Shown piece after piece: positions 8,868-17,758 of a stretch of DNA of 64,000 nucleotides. A program made the translations under genes and the position numbers. Source of the DNA: Halorhabdus amylolytica (GTDB taxonomy: Archaea; Halobacteriota; Halobacteria; Halobacteriales; Haloarculaceae); contig NZ_SPQG01000001.1 in assembly GCF_004944975.1 (NCBI RefSeq), positions 83,482 to 147,481 of the forward strand, read 5' to 3'. Every line of letters starts with the position of its first letter. Position 1 is the first letter of the stretch. The notes beneath the pieces were generated by a model that was not told the origin of the DNA, did not search any database, and saw only the letters and a program-made list of their open reading frames with translations.

Positions 8868-10013
8868 ATGTCAGCTGAAGATAGCACGGATTCGGAACTC
8901 AGGAAGAGCCTCGTGAGTCTAAAAGAGGACGTGATGACGGGCGTCTCGTACATGATCCCGTTCGTCACGATCGGCGGGATTTTCCTGGCGATCGGATTCA
9001 TGTGGGCGGCGACGCCGTGGTCAGGGACGACCGTCGAGACCATGTTCAACGAGAGCGCCTACGGGACGGCCGCGTGGTTCCTCGGCCAGATGGGGACAAA
9101 GGGACTGTCGATCATGGTCCCGATACTCGGGGCGTACATCGCCTATTCGATCGCCGATCGACCCGGTCTCGCGCCCGGGTTCATGCTGTCGTATATCATC
9201 CAGGACGGGGTCGTGTTGGAACAGTCCGCGACCGTGATCGGGTTCCCGGCGGGCCAGGCAGCGGCGGGGTTCCTCGGCGCGCTCGTCGCCGGACTCCTCG
9301 CGGGGTACGTCGCCAACTGGTTCAAACAGCGAGACGTACCGAACGTGATCAAACCGATGATGCCGGTGTTGATCATTCCGGTGGCTACCGTCGCCGTGCT
9401 GTTACCGGTCATGCTGTTCCTCATCGGCGTACCTGTCGCGCTGGCCAACGCCGAGATGACTGGCTTCCTGAGCGGGTTGCGGGGTGGCGAGGCAGTCGTC
9501 ATCGGGCTCGTCATCGGCGCGATGATGGCCTTCGACATGGGCGGCCCAGTCAACAAGGTCGCGTATCTCTTCGGCGTTGGCCTCATCTCCGAGCAGGTGT
9601 ACGGGCCGATGGCGGCGGTGATGATCGCCGGCATGACGCCGCCGTTGGGCATGGCGCTGTCGAACTTCCTGGCGCCACACAAGTACCCCGACGAGATGTA
9701 CGAGCAGGGCAAAAGCGCGGTCGTGCTCGGCCTCTCGTTCATTACGGAGGGCGCGATTCCGTACGCGGCGGCCGACCCGTTCAGGGTGATCCCGAGTCTG
9801 ATGGCAGGCAGCGCTGCGGCAGCCGCGACAGCCATGACGATCGGCGTCGAGATGCCCGCACCACACGGCGGTATCTTTGTCCTGCCGCTGGCAGATCCCA
9901 TCTGGGGCTTCATCGCAAGTCTGGTCGTCGGCACCGTCGTGACAGGCGTGGTCGTCACGCTGTTGAAGCCCGATCACGTTCCCGAATCAGAAACCACAGA
10001 GGCAGCCGATTGA
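8868..10013 (+). CDS. ptfC: Fructose PTS transporter subunit EIIC
   Basis: 381 aa integral membrane protein with about nine hydrophobic helices. It has the fructose EIIC features VMTGVSYMIPFVTIGGIFLA at the N-terminus, MAFDMGGPVNKVAY (about 222-235), and FITEGAIPYAAADPFRVIPS (about 289-308), the conserved substrate-binding loop. It carries fructose across the membrane with phosphorylation by EIIB. In many bacteria EIIA, EIIB and EIIC are fused; here they are separate genes, as in haloarchaea. First gene of the ptfC-ptfA-ptsH-ptsI-ptfB operon. Confidence 0.93.
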   Translation: MSAEDSTDSELRKSLVSLKEDVMTGVSYMIPFVTIGGIFLAIGFMWAATPWSGTTVETMFNESAYGTAAWFLGQMGTKGLSIMVPILGAYIAYSIADRPGLAPGFMLSYIIQDGVVLEQSATVIGFPAGQAAAGFLGALVAGLLAGYVANWFKQRDVPNVIKPMMPVLIIPVATVAVLLPVMLFLIGVPVALANAEMTGFLSGLRGGEAVVIGLVIGAMMAFDMGGPVNKVAYLFGVGLISEQVYGPMAAVMIAGMTPPLGMALSNFLAPHKYPDEMYEQGKSAVVLGLSFITEGAIPYAAADPFRVIPSLMAGSAAAAATAMTIGVEMPAPHGGIFVLPLADPIWGFIASLVVGTVVTGVVVTLLKPDHVPESETTEAAD

Positions 10014-10029
10014 GACCGACTTCCAATTC

Positions 10030-10494
10030 ATGGACGAAGCTACTATCGACCAGGTCATCACTGAGGATCTCATCGTCCTCGAGGAACCGCCAGCGAACAA
10101 GGAAGACGCCATCGAGTACATGCTCGACATTGCCGTCGAGGCGGGCCGGGTCACCGACCGCGAGGCGGCCCTCGAAGCGGTGCTCGAACGCGAAAGACAA
10201 TCGACGACGGGTGTCGGCAAGGGGATCGGTATCCCCCACGCTAAAACCGACGCCATGACCGAACCGACGGTCGTGTTTACCCGCTCGACGGAAGGAATCG
10301 ACTTCGATTCGATGGACGATCGGCCCGCGAAGTTGCTGTTCCTGTTGCTCGTCCCCGCCGAGGGCGGCGAGGAACACCTCGGAATTTTGAGTTCGCTCTC
10401 GCGAGCGCTGATGCACGACGAGGTACGGGAGAACCTGCTGACCGCCGATTCGAGTGCGACCGTCAAGTCCATCATCGTCGACGCACTAACATGA
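10030..10494 (+). CDS. ptfA: Fructose PTS subunit EIIA
   Basis: 154 aa PTS EIIA type-2 protein. The phospho-accepting His is at about 70 in GIGIPHAKTDAM. It receives phosphate from HPr and passes it to EIIB. It begins 16 nt after the ptfC stop. The N-terminal ~18 residues (TIDQVITEDLIVLEEP) are the usual EIIA(Fru) lead-in. Confidence 0.92.
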   Translation: MDEATIDQVITEDLIVLEEPPANKEDAIEYMLDIAVEAGRVTDREAALEAVLERERQSTTGVGKGIGIPHAKTDAMTEPTVVFTRSTEGIDFDSMDDRPAKLLFLLLVPAEGGEEHLGILSSLSRALMHDEVRENLLTADSSATVKSIIVDALT

Positions 10495-10520
10495 ACGAGG
10501 TACACGATAGCATACCACAG

Positions 10521-10799
10521 ATGATCCAGCGTACAGTCACCGTCGTCCCGGAAGAAGGGTTGCACGCGCGGCCGGCGTCGGCGTTCGTCGAGGCCGCAAA
10601 CGAGTACGAGGCCGATCTGCAGGTCGGGCCGCACGAGGAGGATCCGGTCGACGCCCGGAGCATGCTCGGCGTGACGAGCCTGGGCGCGAAGGGCGGCGAT
10701 GAACTCGTCATCTACGCCGACGGCGAGGACGCAGAAGCGGCCCTGGACGCACTGGAGGACGTACTCTCGACTCCGGAGGACGAGTTCGACGATGAGTGA
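10521..10799 (+). CDS. ptsH: Phosphocarrier protein HPr
   Basis: 92 aa if started at ATG 10521. That start places the phospho-accepting His exactly at residue 15 (EEGLHARPAS) and the conserved Ser at 47 (ARSMLGVTSLGA), as in bacterial HPr, so it was preferred. An in-frame ATG at 10491 overlaps the ptfA stop (ATGA) and would add 10 residues; translational coupling makes it a real alternative. The protein carries phosphate from EI to EIIA. Its stop overlaps the ptsI start. Confidence 0.9.
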   Translation: MIQRTVTVVPEEGLHARPASAFVEAANEYEADLQVGPHEEDPVDARSMLGVTSLGAKGGDELVIYADGEDAEAALDALEDVLSTPEDEFDDE

Positions 10800-12486
10800 A
10801 CGCAGGTTCGAGGGTACGGGTGTCACGCCGCTGTCGGGCGTCGGGACGGTCCGGTGGTACGACCAGTCAGTCGAGTTGCCCGATCCGCCGGCCCCCGAGT
10901 CAGTCGACACCGACGCCGAACGCGATCGCTTCGAGGACGCCCGCGCGGAGGCGCGCGATCAACTCCAGGCCGAGCGCGAGCGGGCCGCCGAGGCCGTCGG
11001 GGAGTCCGAGGCGGAGATTCTCGACGCGCACGTGCAGTTCCTCGAAGACCCCCAGATCGTCAGCGGCGTGGAGGACGCCATCGACGGCGGGTTGCCCGCC
11101 GAACACGCTGTCGAGGAGGGCTTTGCGGACGCGATCGAGACGCTCGCCGCGGCCGGCGGGAAGATGGCCGAGCGGACTGACGATCTGCGGGACATCCGTG
11201 ACCGACTGTTCCGTATCCTCTCGGACACCGAAACCGTCGACCTCGCTGACGTCCCCGAGGGAACGGTCGTGCTCGCGGAGATGGTCACCCCGAGTGACAC
11301 GGCGAAACTCGACCCCGAGCGAGTTGCGGGCTTCGCAACCGCGAAGGGCGGGCGGACCTCCCACGCTGCGATCTTCGCGCGCTCGATCGGCATCCCCGCG
11401 GTCGTCGGCGTCGGGGAGTCGCTGTTCGAGATCGAGGACGGGGCCGAGGTCGTCGTCGACGGGATCGAAGGGATAGTCATTCTCGATCCCGACGAGGAAA
11501 CCCGCGAGCGCGCGAGCGGCGGTCGGGACGTCGAGATCCGGACCGAACCAGTGGCGACTGAGGACGGGACGGAGATCGAAGTCGCGGCCAACCTCGGGAC
11601 GCTGGCGGAACTGGACGGCGCGGCCGCCCAGGGCGCGGACGGGATCGGGCTGTTCCGTTCCGAATTCCTCTTCCTCGACCGGGAGTCCCCGCCCGAGGAG
11701 GACGAGCAGTTCGAGACCTACGTCGAGGCCCTGGATGCGTTCCCCGATGGGCGGGTCGTCGTCCGGACGCTCGACGTCGGCGGCGACAAGCCGATCCCCT
11801 ACCTCGAACAGCCCGAGGAAGACAATCCCTTCCTGGGAGTTCGTGGGATCCGCCGGTCGCTTTCCTTCGACGACGAACTCTTCCGGACGCAGTTACGTGC
11901 GCTACTGCGGGCCGCGGGCGTGGGCGAGGGGACGCTCAGCGTCATGTTCCCGCTGGTCTCGACCGTCGAGGAAGTCGAGTCGGCGCTGGCGACTGTCGAG
12001 GAGGTGAGTGACGTCCTCGATGACGAAGACGTCACCCACGGACGCCCAGAGCTAGGTGTGATGATCGAGACGCCCGCCGCCGTGCTGATGGGGCCGGAAC
12101 TGGCCGAGTGCCTCGATTTCTTCTCGATCGGGACCAACGACCTCACGCAGTACGTGATGGCCGCCGACCGGGAGAACGACGACGTCGCCGACCTTCACGA
12201 CCCGCGCCACCCGGCCGTCCTGCGGGCGATCGACCGGAGCGTCCAGGCCGCCCACGCGGGCGATGCCTGGATCGGGATGTGCGGCGAGATGGCCGGTAAT
12301 CCCGAGGTGACGGAACTACTCGTTGGACTCGGACTCGACGAGTTGAGCATGAGTGCTGTCACGATCCCCGACGTGAAGGCCAACGTCGAAGCGACCGACG
12401 ACGAGACGGCTCGCCGGGTAGCACAGCGGGCGCTCGCCGCGACCACGAAGTCAGAAGTGATCGAGACACTGAGTGATACACAATGA
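10792..12486 (+). CDS. ptsI: Phosphoenolpyruvate--protein phosphotransferase (PTS enzyme I)
   Basis: 564 aa, usual length. It starts at ATG 10792, overlapping ptsH by 8 nt. Domains: an HPr-binding helical domain (about 25-140), the phosphohistidine swivelling domain with His about 191 in GGRTSHAAIFA, and a PEP-binding TIM barrel from about 250 to 564. The barrel carries GIGLFRSEFLFLD, RTLDVGGDKP, SIGTNDLTQY and the catalytic Cys in MCGEMAGNP (about 494). It transfers phosphate from PEP to HPr in the cytosol. The ptfB start overlaps its stop. Confidence 0.95.
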   Translation: MSERRFEGTGVTPLSGVGTVRWYDQSVELPDPPAPESVDTDAERDRFEDARAEARDQLQAERERAAEAVGESEAEILDAHVQFLEDPQIVSGVEDAIDGGLPAEHAVEEGFADAIETLAAAGGKMAERTDDLRDIRDRLFRILSDTETVDLADVPEGTVVLAEMVTPSDTAKLDPERVAGFATAKGGRTSHAAIFARSIGIPAVVGVGESLFEIEDGAEVVVDGIEGIVILDPDEETRERASGGRDVEIRTEPVATEDGTEIEVAANLGTLAELDGAAAQGADGIGLFRSEFLFLDRESPPEEDEQFETYVEALDAFPDGRVVVRTLDVGGDKPIPYLEQPEEDNPFLGVRGIRRSLSFDDELFRTQLRALLRAAGVGEGTLSVMFPLVSTVEEVESALATVEEVSDVLDDEDVTHGRPELGVMIETPAAVLMGPELAECLDFFSIGTNDLTQYVMAADRENDDVADLHDPRHPAVLRAIDRSVQAAHAGDAWIGMCGEMAGNPEVTELLVGLGLDELSMSAVTIPDVKANVEATDDETARRVAQRALAATTKSEVIETLSDTQ

Positions 12487-12983
12487 AACTCGTCGCAGTC
12501 ACGTCATGTCCGACAGGTATCGCACACAGCCAGATGGCCGCCGAGGGACTCGAGCAGGCCGCCGAGAACCTCGGCCACGAGATCAAGGTCGAGATCCAGG
12601 GCGCGATGGGCGCTGAGAACGAACTCACCGGGGAAGACGTCGCCGAGGCCGACGCGGTCATCATCGCGGCCGACACCTCGGTCAGCCGGGACCGCTTCGA
12701 GGGAAAACCGCTCGTCAAAGCGCCCGTCAAGGATGGGATCAACGACGCGGAAGACCTGATTCGGACGGCCGTCGAGAAGGCCGGCGGTAACGTCGAATCC
12801 CCCGCCGGGGACGAGCAGCCAGACACCGAAGGGGCTGGCGGGGAACCGGACGCCGAGACCGGGCAGTCACCGGACGCAGGGACGGGTTCGACCTCGAAAA
12901 GCGAGGAGTCGGACCGCAAAGAGGACGACGGCGGGATCGTCGCCAAGATCAAGTCGCTGTTCAAGGGCGCGGCCGAACCCTGA
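12483..12983 (+). CDS. ptfB: Fructose PTS subunit EIIB
   Basis: 166 aa. Residues 1-103 are a fructose-specific EIIB domain, with the phosphorylated Cys at about 9 in VTSCPTGIAHSQMAAE and IIAADTSVSRDRFEGKP near 60-76. Residues 113-155 form a low-complexity acidic, Gly/Ser-rich linker, and the C-terminus (IVAKIKSLFKG) is short, basic and amphipathic and may contact the membrane near EIIC. It starts within an ATGA overlap with ptsI and closes the operon. Confidence 0.92.
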   Translation: MKLVAVTSCPTGIAHSQMAAEGLEQAAENLGHEIKVEIQGAMGAENELTGEDVAEADAVIIAADTSVSRDRFEGKPLVKAPVKDGINDAEDLIRTAVEKAGGNVESPAGDEQPDTEGAGGEPDAETGQSPDAGTGSTSKSEESDRKEDDGGIVAKIKSLFKGAAEP

Positions 12984-13062
12984 CTGTATCGCCCCGTCCG
13001 ATTCGGGCCTGACGACGCCGAGTTGCCTACAGTTTTACCCTCCGGGCCAGTAGGCCCGTGCG

Positions 13063-14187
13063 ATGACCGACGACGAGGTGCACGAGGGGCTGGCGGACGT
13101 GACAGTCACGGAGACAAGACTGAGCGATATCGACGGCGAGGCTGGACAGCTGTGGATCGCGGGCTATCCCGTCGCCGAACTGGCAGCGAACGCGACGTAT
13201 CCCGAGACGGTCTTCCTGTTGTTGTACGACCGCTTGCCGGACGCCGCGGAACTCGAATCGTTCGAGGATCGACTGTGCTCGTATCGCACGCTCCCTGAAC
13301 CCTGCCACGACGCCGTCGTCGCGGCCGCCCAGCGTGGGGCCGGGCCGATGGCCGCTCTCCGAATGGGTGCGGCGACGGCGACAGCCGTCGAGCCGAACGA
13401 TCCCGAGGCCGACGCTCTTCGGTTGATCGCTCGGTTGCCGACGATCACGGCGACATATTGGCGGGTGCTATCCGGTGAAGAACCGATCGAACCGCGCCTC
13501 GATCTCGGCCACGCCGCGAACTACCTGTATATGCTGACCGGCGAGGAACCGACCGACGCTCAGGTCGCGGGCCTGGAGACGTATCTCACTGCTGTCGTCG
13601 ATCACGGACTCAACGCCTCGACGTTCACCGCCCGGACGATCGTTTCGACGGAGTCGGAACTCGTCTCGGCGATCACGGGTGCGATCGGCGCGCTCCGTGG
13701 GGACCTCCACGGTGGCGCGCCGGATCTGGTCCTTCAGATGCTCGAAGACCTCGAAGCCACTGACGACGTCCGAGCGGAACTCGAGACACGTCTCGACCGT
13801 GGCGAGCGGCTGATGGGTTTCGGCCACCGGGTGTACGACGCACGCGATCCGCGGGCGACTGTTCTCGAAGACGCCACAGCTACGTTCTACGAGGGAGAGA
13901 ACGATTTCTTCGCGATGGCAAAAGACGTCGAAGCCCAAGCGAGGGACCTCCTGGCCGAGCGCAAGCCTGAATGGGATCTGGAGACGAACGTCGAGTTCTA
14001 TACCGCCGTGTTGTTACACGGCGTCGGGATCCCATCGGAACTGTTCACGCCGACGTTCGCAATCTCGCGGGTCGCCGGCTGGAGCGCCCACTGTCTCGAA
14101 CAACTGGAAGACAACCGCTTGATACGTCCGCGCAGCACGTTCGTCGGAGAGCACGGCCAGGAGTGGGTCCCGGTCGAGGAGCGATAG
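13063..14187 (+). CDS. Citrate synthase-family paralogue with catalytic Asp replaced by Glu
   Basis: 374 aa, the archaeal/bacterial short citrate synthase length. Conserved parts: SDIDGEAGQLWIAGYPV (21-37), DHGLNASTFTAR (180-191), the substrate His at 216 in LHGGA, and His 255 in GFGHRVYDARDPRA. The usual catalytic Asp (NVDFYSG in most archaeal enzymes) is Glu 311 here (TNVEFYTAVLLHG), read directly as GAG in 13981-14010. It may be a citrate or 2-methylcitrate synthase paralogue with altered activity. It is not clearly linked to the PTS genes, lying 79 nt after ptfB with TTTTACC upstream as a possible TATA element. Confidence 0.85.
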   Translation: MTDDEVHEGLADVTVTETRLSDIDGEAGQLWIAGYPVAELAANATYPETVFLLLYDRLPDAAELESFEDRLCSYRTLPEPCHDAVVAAAQRGAGPMAALRMGAATATAVEPNDPEADALRLIARLPTITATYWRVLSGEEPIEPRLDLGHAANYLYMLTGEEPTDAQVAGLETYLTAVVDHGLNASTFTARTIVSTESELVSAITGAIGALRGDLHGGAPDLVLQMLEDLEATDDVRAELETRLDRGERLMGFGHRVYDARDPRATVLEDATATFYEGENDFFAMAKDVEAQARDLLAERKPEWDLETNVEFYTAVLLHGVGIPSELFTPTFAISRVAGWSAHCLEQLEDNRLIRPRSTFVGEHGQEWVPVEER

Positions 14188-14270
14188 GTTCTCGAGGGAG
14201 GGACCACTCCACAACCGGCCGAACCTGCTCCCTTCCGACTGGTTTTACTCGTCGTCCCCGAGGGAAAGAT

Positions 14271-14666
14271 ATGAGTGTCGACACCGACAGCGGGGAAACC
14301 GAGATCGAAACGGTCGACCGACTCGCCAGTGAACTCGGCGCGGCGATCGCCGACCTGCCCGAACACGAGGCGTTCGTCGAGGCCAAAGCCGCCGTCGAGG
14401 GCGATGAAGTGGCACAGGAACACATCGCGACCTTCGAGCGCAAACGCGAGGAGTTCCGCCGGGCACAGCAGCGCGGCGAGGCCAGCGAACTCGATCGGCG
14501 CGAGTTAGAAAAAGCCCACCGAGAACTGCAGTCGCTTCCGGTTATGGAAGAATACCTGCAGGCCCAGAGCGCCCTCGAACGACGCCTTGGAAGAGTAAAC
14601 ACCGCGATCTCGACGGAACTCGTGGTCGACTTCGGCGAGAAGGCCGGCGGCTGCTGTCAGGACTGA
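14271..14666 (+). CDS. YlbF-family regulator-like helical protein
   Basis: 131 aa from ATG 14271, which directly follows a TATA-like GGTTTTACTC at 14241-14250. It is almost entirely helical and charged (FVEAKAAVEGDEVAQEHIAT, LEKAHRELQSLPVMEEYLQA), the pattern of the YlbF/YmcA (Com_YlbF) family. The C-terminus ends FGEKAGGCCQD; the paired Cys is a feature of haloarchaeal members and suggests Fe-S or disulfide chemistry, as YlbF-YmcA-YaaT complexes bind Fe-S clusters in Bacillus. Role here unknown. Confidence 0.82.
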   Translation: MSVDTDSGETEIETVDRLASELGAAIADLPEHEAFVEAKAAVEGDEVAQEHIATFERKREEFRRAQQRGEASELDRRELEKAHRELQSLPVMEEYLQAQSALERRLGRVNTAISTELVVDFGEKAGGCCQD

Positions 14667-14725
14667 TTCGGGATTTCCATCTCGACCCCGTAACGTTTAG
14701 CTTATAGCCGATCGCCAGTAGAAGC

Positions 14726-15553
14726 ATGGTCAGTTCTGACTGGGGCGAATGGCTCCCGGAAGCGATAGCGAACACGACGCCCGAGGGGGTCGCGATCTGG
14801 TATCTCGGCTGTAACGGCTTCGTACTCAAAGACCGCGCGGGGACGACGCTGTTTATCGATCCGTATCTCGGGACGGGCAACCCGCCCCGGACAGTCCGGA
14901 TGCTCCCGGTGCCGTTCGACCCCCGGGATGTCCGTGCGGCCGACGCAATCCTCGCGACACACGAACACGTCGATCACGTCCACGGACCGAGCCAAGCCCC
15001 GATCCTGGCGGAGACAGGCGCAGGGTTCCACGCGCCACCCGCGAGTATAGCCGTCACAGACGAGGAAGCCTGGACCGACGAGTGGAACGTCAGTGAAGAC
15101 CAGCTCTCGACCGTCGACGTCGGTGATACCTTCGAAGTCGGTGGGTTCACAGTCAACGTCGAAGCGGCGAACGACCCGGATGCCGAGGATCCCGTTTCGT
15201 ACGTCATCGAACACGAGGCAGGGGTGTTCTTTCACGGTGGCGACGCGAGGCCGGGCGCGTTCGAGTCCGTCGGCGAGGCCTACGACATCGACCTGGGTGT
15301 CCTCGCGTTCGGTAGCGTCGGCATGATCCCTGACGGGATCGGCGAGGAGCCGACGCGGACGCGGTGGTACAGCGACGAGAACGAGATCGTCGAGGCCGCC
15401 AACGAACTCCGGCTGGACGCCCTATTGCCGAGTCACTGGGACATGTGGAAGGGGATGAATGCGGACCCGACGGCGCTGTACGAACACGTCCGCTCGTTCC
15501 CCTATCCCAAGCGACTCGACATCGTCGAGATCGGCGATCGGGTCGACCTCTGA
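14726..15553 (+). CDS. UlaG-like metallo-beta-lactamase-fold hydrolase
   Basis: 275 aa. It has the MBL-fold metal motif HEHVDH at 79-84 (ATHEHVDHVHG), a strand carrying TLFIDPYLGTG (41-51), FHGGDARPG (about 170) and LLPSHWDMWKG near the C-terminus. This overall arrangement matches the L-ascorbate-6-phosphate lactonase (UlaG) group, which binds Mn or Zn. The natural substrate is unknown. It stands alone between the YlbF-like and coiled-coil genes. Confidence 0.85.
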   Translation: MVSSDWGEWLPEAIANTTPEGVAIWYLGCNGFVLKDRAGTTLFIDPYLGTGNPPRTVRMLPVPFDPRDVRAADAILATHEHVDHVHGPSQAPILAETGAGFHAPPASIAVTDEEAWTDEWNVSEDQLSTVDVGDTFEVGGFTVNVEAANDPDAEDPVSYVIEHEAGVFFHGGDARPGAFESVGEAYDIDLGVLAFGSVGMIPDGIGEEPTRTRWYSDENEIVEAANELRLDALLPSHWDMWKGMNADPTALYEHVRSFPYPKRLDIVEIGDRVDL

Positions 15554-15626
15554 GTCAATTCTGTTGACTGCATATCAACTCCCGGCAGAAGTAACTTTAA
15601 TACGATTGCTCGACCGACGTATGTTC

Positions 15627-16706
15627 ATGAGCAACACGCAGACCTACGAGTCAGTGAAGGTTTCCTCGGACGGGGTGACGGTGGTCAAACGGTTCGAGGC
15701 CGACGAGTTCCCGGTGCCGGCGATCGCGTTCAACATCCAGTCGGCCCGGACCGAACCGGTGACGGTCACGCTGACTGACAGCGTCCCGACGGACGTGGCT
15801 GTCGAAGACCTGGGTTTTCATCCGGAATACGGAAGCGAGTACTGGACCATCGACGAAGACACGATCTCGTTCGAGCGCGAGATCGACGAAGACTCGGAGT
15901 ACACCACGGTCTATGGGATTCGCGCCACCGGGACCGACGATGTCGAGAAGTTCCTGACCGAACCGACGATCGAGTCGGTCGACCCGCCTCTGGAAGACGA
16001 AGGGGATCTCGTCGAGGACGCCGGTAGCGATGTCGTTCGGGACGTAATCGCCGGTGAGAGCGACAGCGTCCCCGGTCTCGAGGAAACCGACGACGAGGAG
16101 ATCGAGACGCTCGATCTCGCCGACCCCAACGAACCCGACGAGAGCCCGGCGTCGGGTGGCGGGGATGGCGACGAACCGACCGTCGGGGGGGTCCAGCCTG
16201 GTGCCGTGGCGAAGACCCTCGCCGCGGAGATCCGACAGGATCACGTCGACGAGGCGACCCTCGAGGTCCTGGAGGAGGAACTCGATCTCGGATCGAGTAC
16301 GGATGAGGGTGCCGTCGACGCCAGGATCCAGCACCTCCAGAACGAAGTCGCCGATCTCTCCGCGTACACAACCGCCCTCGAGGAGTTCCTCGACGAGAAC
16401 GGCCAGGGCGAAGAACTCATCGAGGAGTTCCGCGACAGACTGGAGGACTTCGACAGCGAGCTGGAGACCGTTCACAACGAACTCGAGAACGTACAGGGCG
16501 AGATAAGCTCCGTCCGATCGACCGTCGAGGACAACGAGGAGACTGTCGAGGACGTCGAGGCCACGGTCTCGGATCTGGAGAGCGAAGTCGAGGAGGTCAA
16601 AGAGCAGGTCGGCGACGCCAGCGAAATCGACGAGATCCGGGAGGACATCGAGGATCTGGAGGCGTGGCGCGAGCAACTCTCCTCGGTTATCGGCGGCGCC
16701 GAGTAG
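15627..16706 (+). CDS. Hypothetical protein: globular N-domain plus C-terminal coiled coil
   Basis: 359 aa from ATG 15627; an ATG two codons upstream (15621) is an alternative. Residues 5-115 form a beta-rich globular domain (VTVVKRFEADEFPVPAIAF, VTVTLTDSVP). Residues 120-200 are acidic and disordered with GGGDGD. Residues about 225-350 form a long heptad-patterned coiled coil (VDARIQHLQNEVADL, LEDFDSELETVHNELENVQG). No transmembrane segment or nucleotide-binding motif is seen. It may act as a scaffold or in envelope organisation, but nothing in the sequence proves it. Confidence 0.75.
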   Translation: MSNTQTYESVKVSSDGVTVVKRFEADEFPVPAIAFNIQSARTEPVTVTLTDSVPTDVAVEDLGFHPEYGSEYWTIDEDTISFEREIDEDSEYTTVYGIRATGTDDVEKFLTEPTIESVDPPLEDEGDLVEDAGSDVVRDVIAGESDSVPGLEETDDEEIETLDLADPNEPDESPASGGGDGDEPTVGGVQPGAVAKTLAAEIRQDHVDEATLEVLEEELDLGSSTDEGAVDARIQHLQNEVADLSAYTTALEEFLDENGQGEELIEEFRDRLEDFDSELETVHNELENVQGEISSVRSTVEDNEETVEDVEATVSDLESEVEEVKEQVGDASEIDEIREDIEDLEAWREQLSSVIGGAE

Positions 16707-16821
16707 GGATCCGGTTACAACTCAGGGGAAAACCCCGTCTTTCACGGCGGAGAGGATGTCGATTCTGCGTGTTCCACTCGAAATCGGTCTCGTTTTACGC
16801 GCGCCCCCGAACTCACTTCTA

Positions 16822-17721
16822 ATGACGACCGTGCGGATCGCCGTCCCGCGGAAGGGCAGACCCCTCGAAGCCGTGCTGGAACGGATCTCGTCGAGAACGG
16901 GGGAGACCGCCCTCGCCGACGACATCGTTTCGACCCTGCGCTATGAGAAAGCCATCGCCAAGGGAGAGCAGACCGCCGAGACGACAGTCTACGAACGACT
17001 GGCCGAGTACAGCGATCCGTCGGACCCGACCGCCCCGGAGTTCTCCCTGTTGCGCGACGATCGGGAGTCGATGCCGCGGCGGATCGTCTTCGACAGCGTA
17101 ACCCTCCCCACTGACACCGTCGACCTCCAGTTGATCGGCCGAGAGGAACCGTTTCGCGCCCTGCGAAAACACGAGTTCGCCCTTGGCTTCGACAGCGCTG
17201 ACCTCGTCCTCGAGGAGGTCGTTCGGCTGGATCCTGAACCGCTCGCGACAGTCACGGCACTCAACGAGCGGATCGATCCCCGCGACACCGACGTCCGAGT
17301 CTCCACGGGACTGGGTGATACTGTCTATCACACGCTACTGGCGACGCCGCCCGTCGCGCGCTCGCTGGCAGGGGAACTCGATCGGGATTCGGTCGCAGCC
17401 TACGAGGGCGGACTCTGTCTCTCGCCGCGGTACGAACGACTGGTCGAAGCCGTCCTGGGCACACGTGCTATCGATGGGATCGAGTTCCGTCATCCCGACC
17501 GCGAGCAGTCAGAGGAAGCTGCCATCGCTGAAACTGGGTTGGGAGTGTACCTGACAGTCAGTGGCTCGACCGCCCGCGATCACGGTCTGGTCGTCGGTGA
17601 GCGGCTGTTCCCGAGCGAGACCGTCCTGCTGGAGAACGGTGCCGAGTCGCGACCGGGCGTCGAACAGGTCACCGAGCTGCTCGAAGGATCAGTCGTCGAC
17701 ACTGCCCTGACTGTGCAGTGA
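16822..17721 (+). CDS. HisG-like (ATP phosphoribosyltransferase-related) protein of unknown function
   Basis: 299 aa from ATG 16822. The N-terminus TVRIAVPRKGRPLEAVLERI resembles HisG (RIAVPNKGRL), and FALGFDSADLVLEEVV resembles the HisG substrate-domain strand-turn. The total length is close to long-form HisG. However, the PRPP loop typical of HisG (around residues 150-165 there) is not recognisable, so it is either a divergent paralogue or an unrelated periplasmic-binding-like fold. Its neighbours are not histidine genes. No function assigned. Confidence 0.6.
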   Translation: MTTVRIAVPRKGRPLEAVLERISSRTGETALADDIVSTLRYEKAIAKGEQTAETTVYERLAEYSDPSDPTAPEFSLLRDDRESMPRRIVFDSVTLPTDTVDLQLIGREEPFRALRKHEFALGFDSADLVLEEVVRLDPEPLATVTALNERIDPRDTDVRVSTGLGDTVYHTLLATPPVARSLAGELDRDSVAAYEGGLCLSPRYERLVEAVLGTRAIDGIEFRHPDREQSEEAAIAETGLGVYLTVSGSTARDHGLVVGERLFPSETVLLENGAESRPGVEQVTELLEGSVVDTALTVQ

Positions 17722-17758
17722 TCTAGCAATCGCTACCGCCGCCGGATTCGGCGGACCA

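Noticed and set aside
10491..10799. ptsH start at 10491
   Set aside because: The ATGA overlap is attractive, but the start at 10521 puts the active His at 15 and Ser near 46 as in HPr; kept as an alternative.
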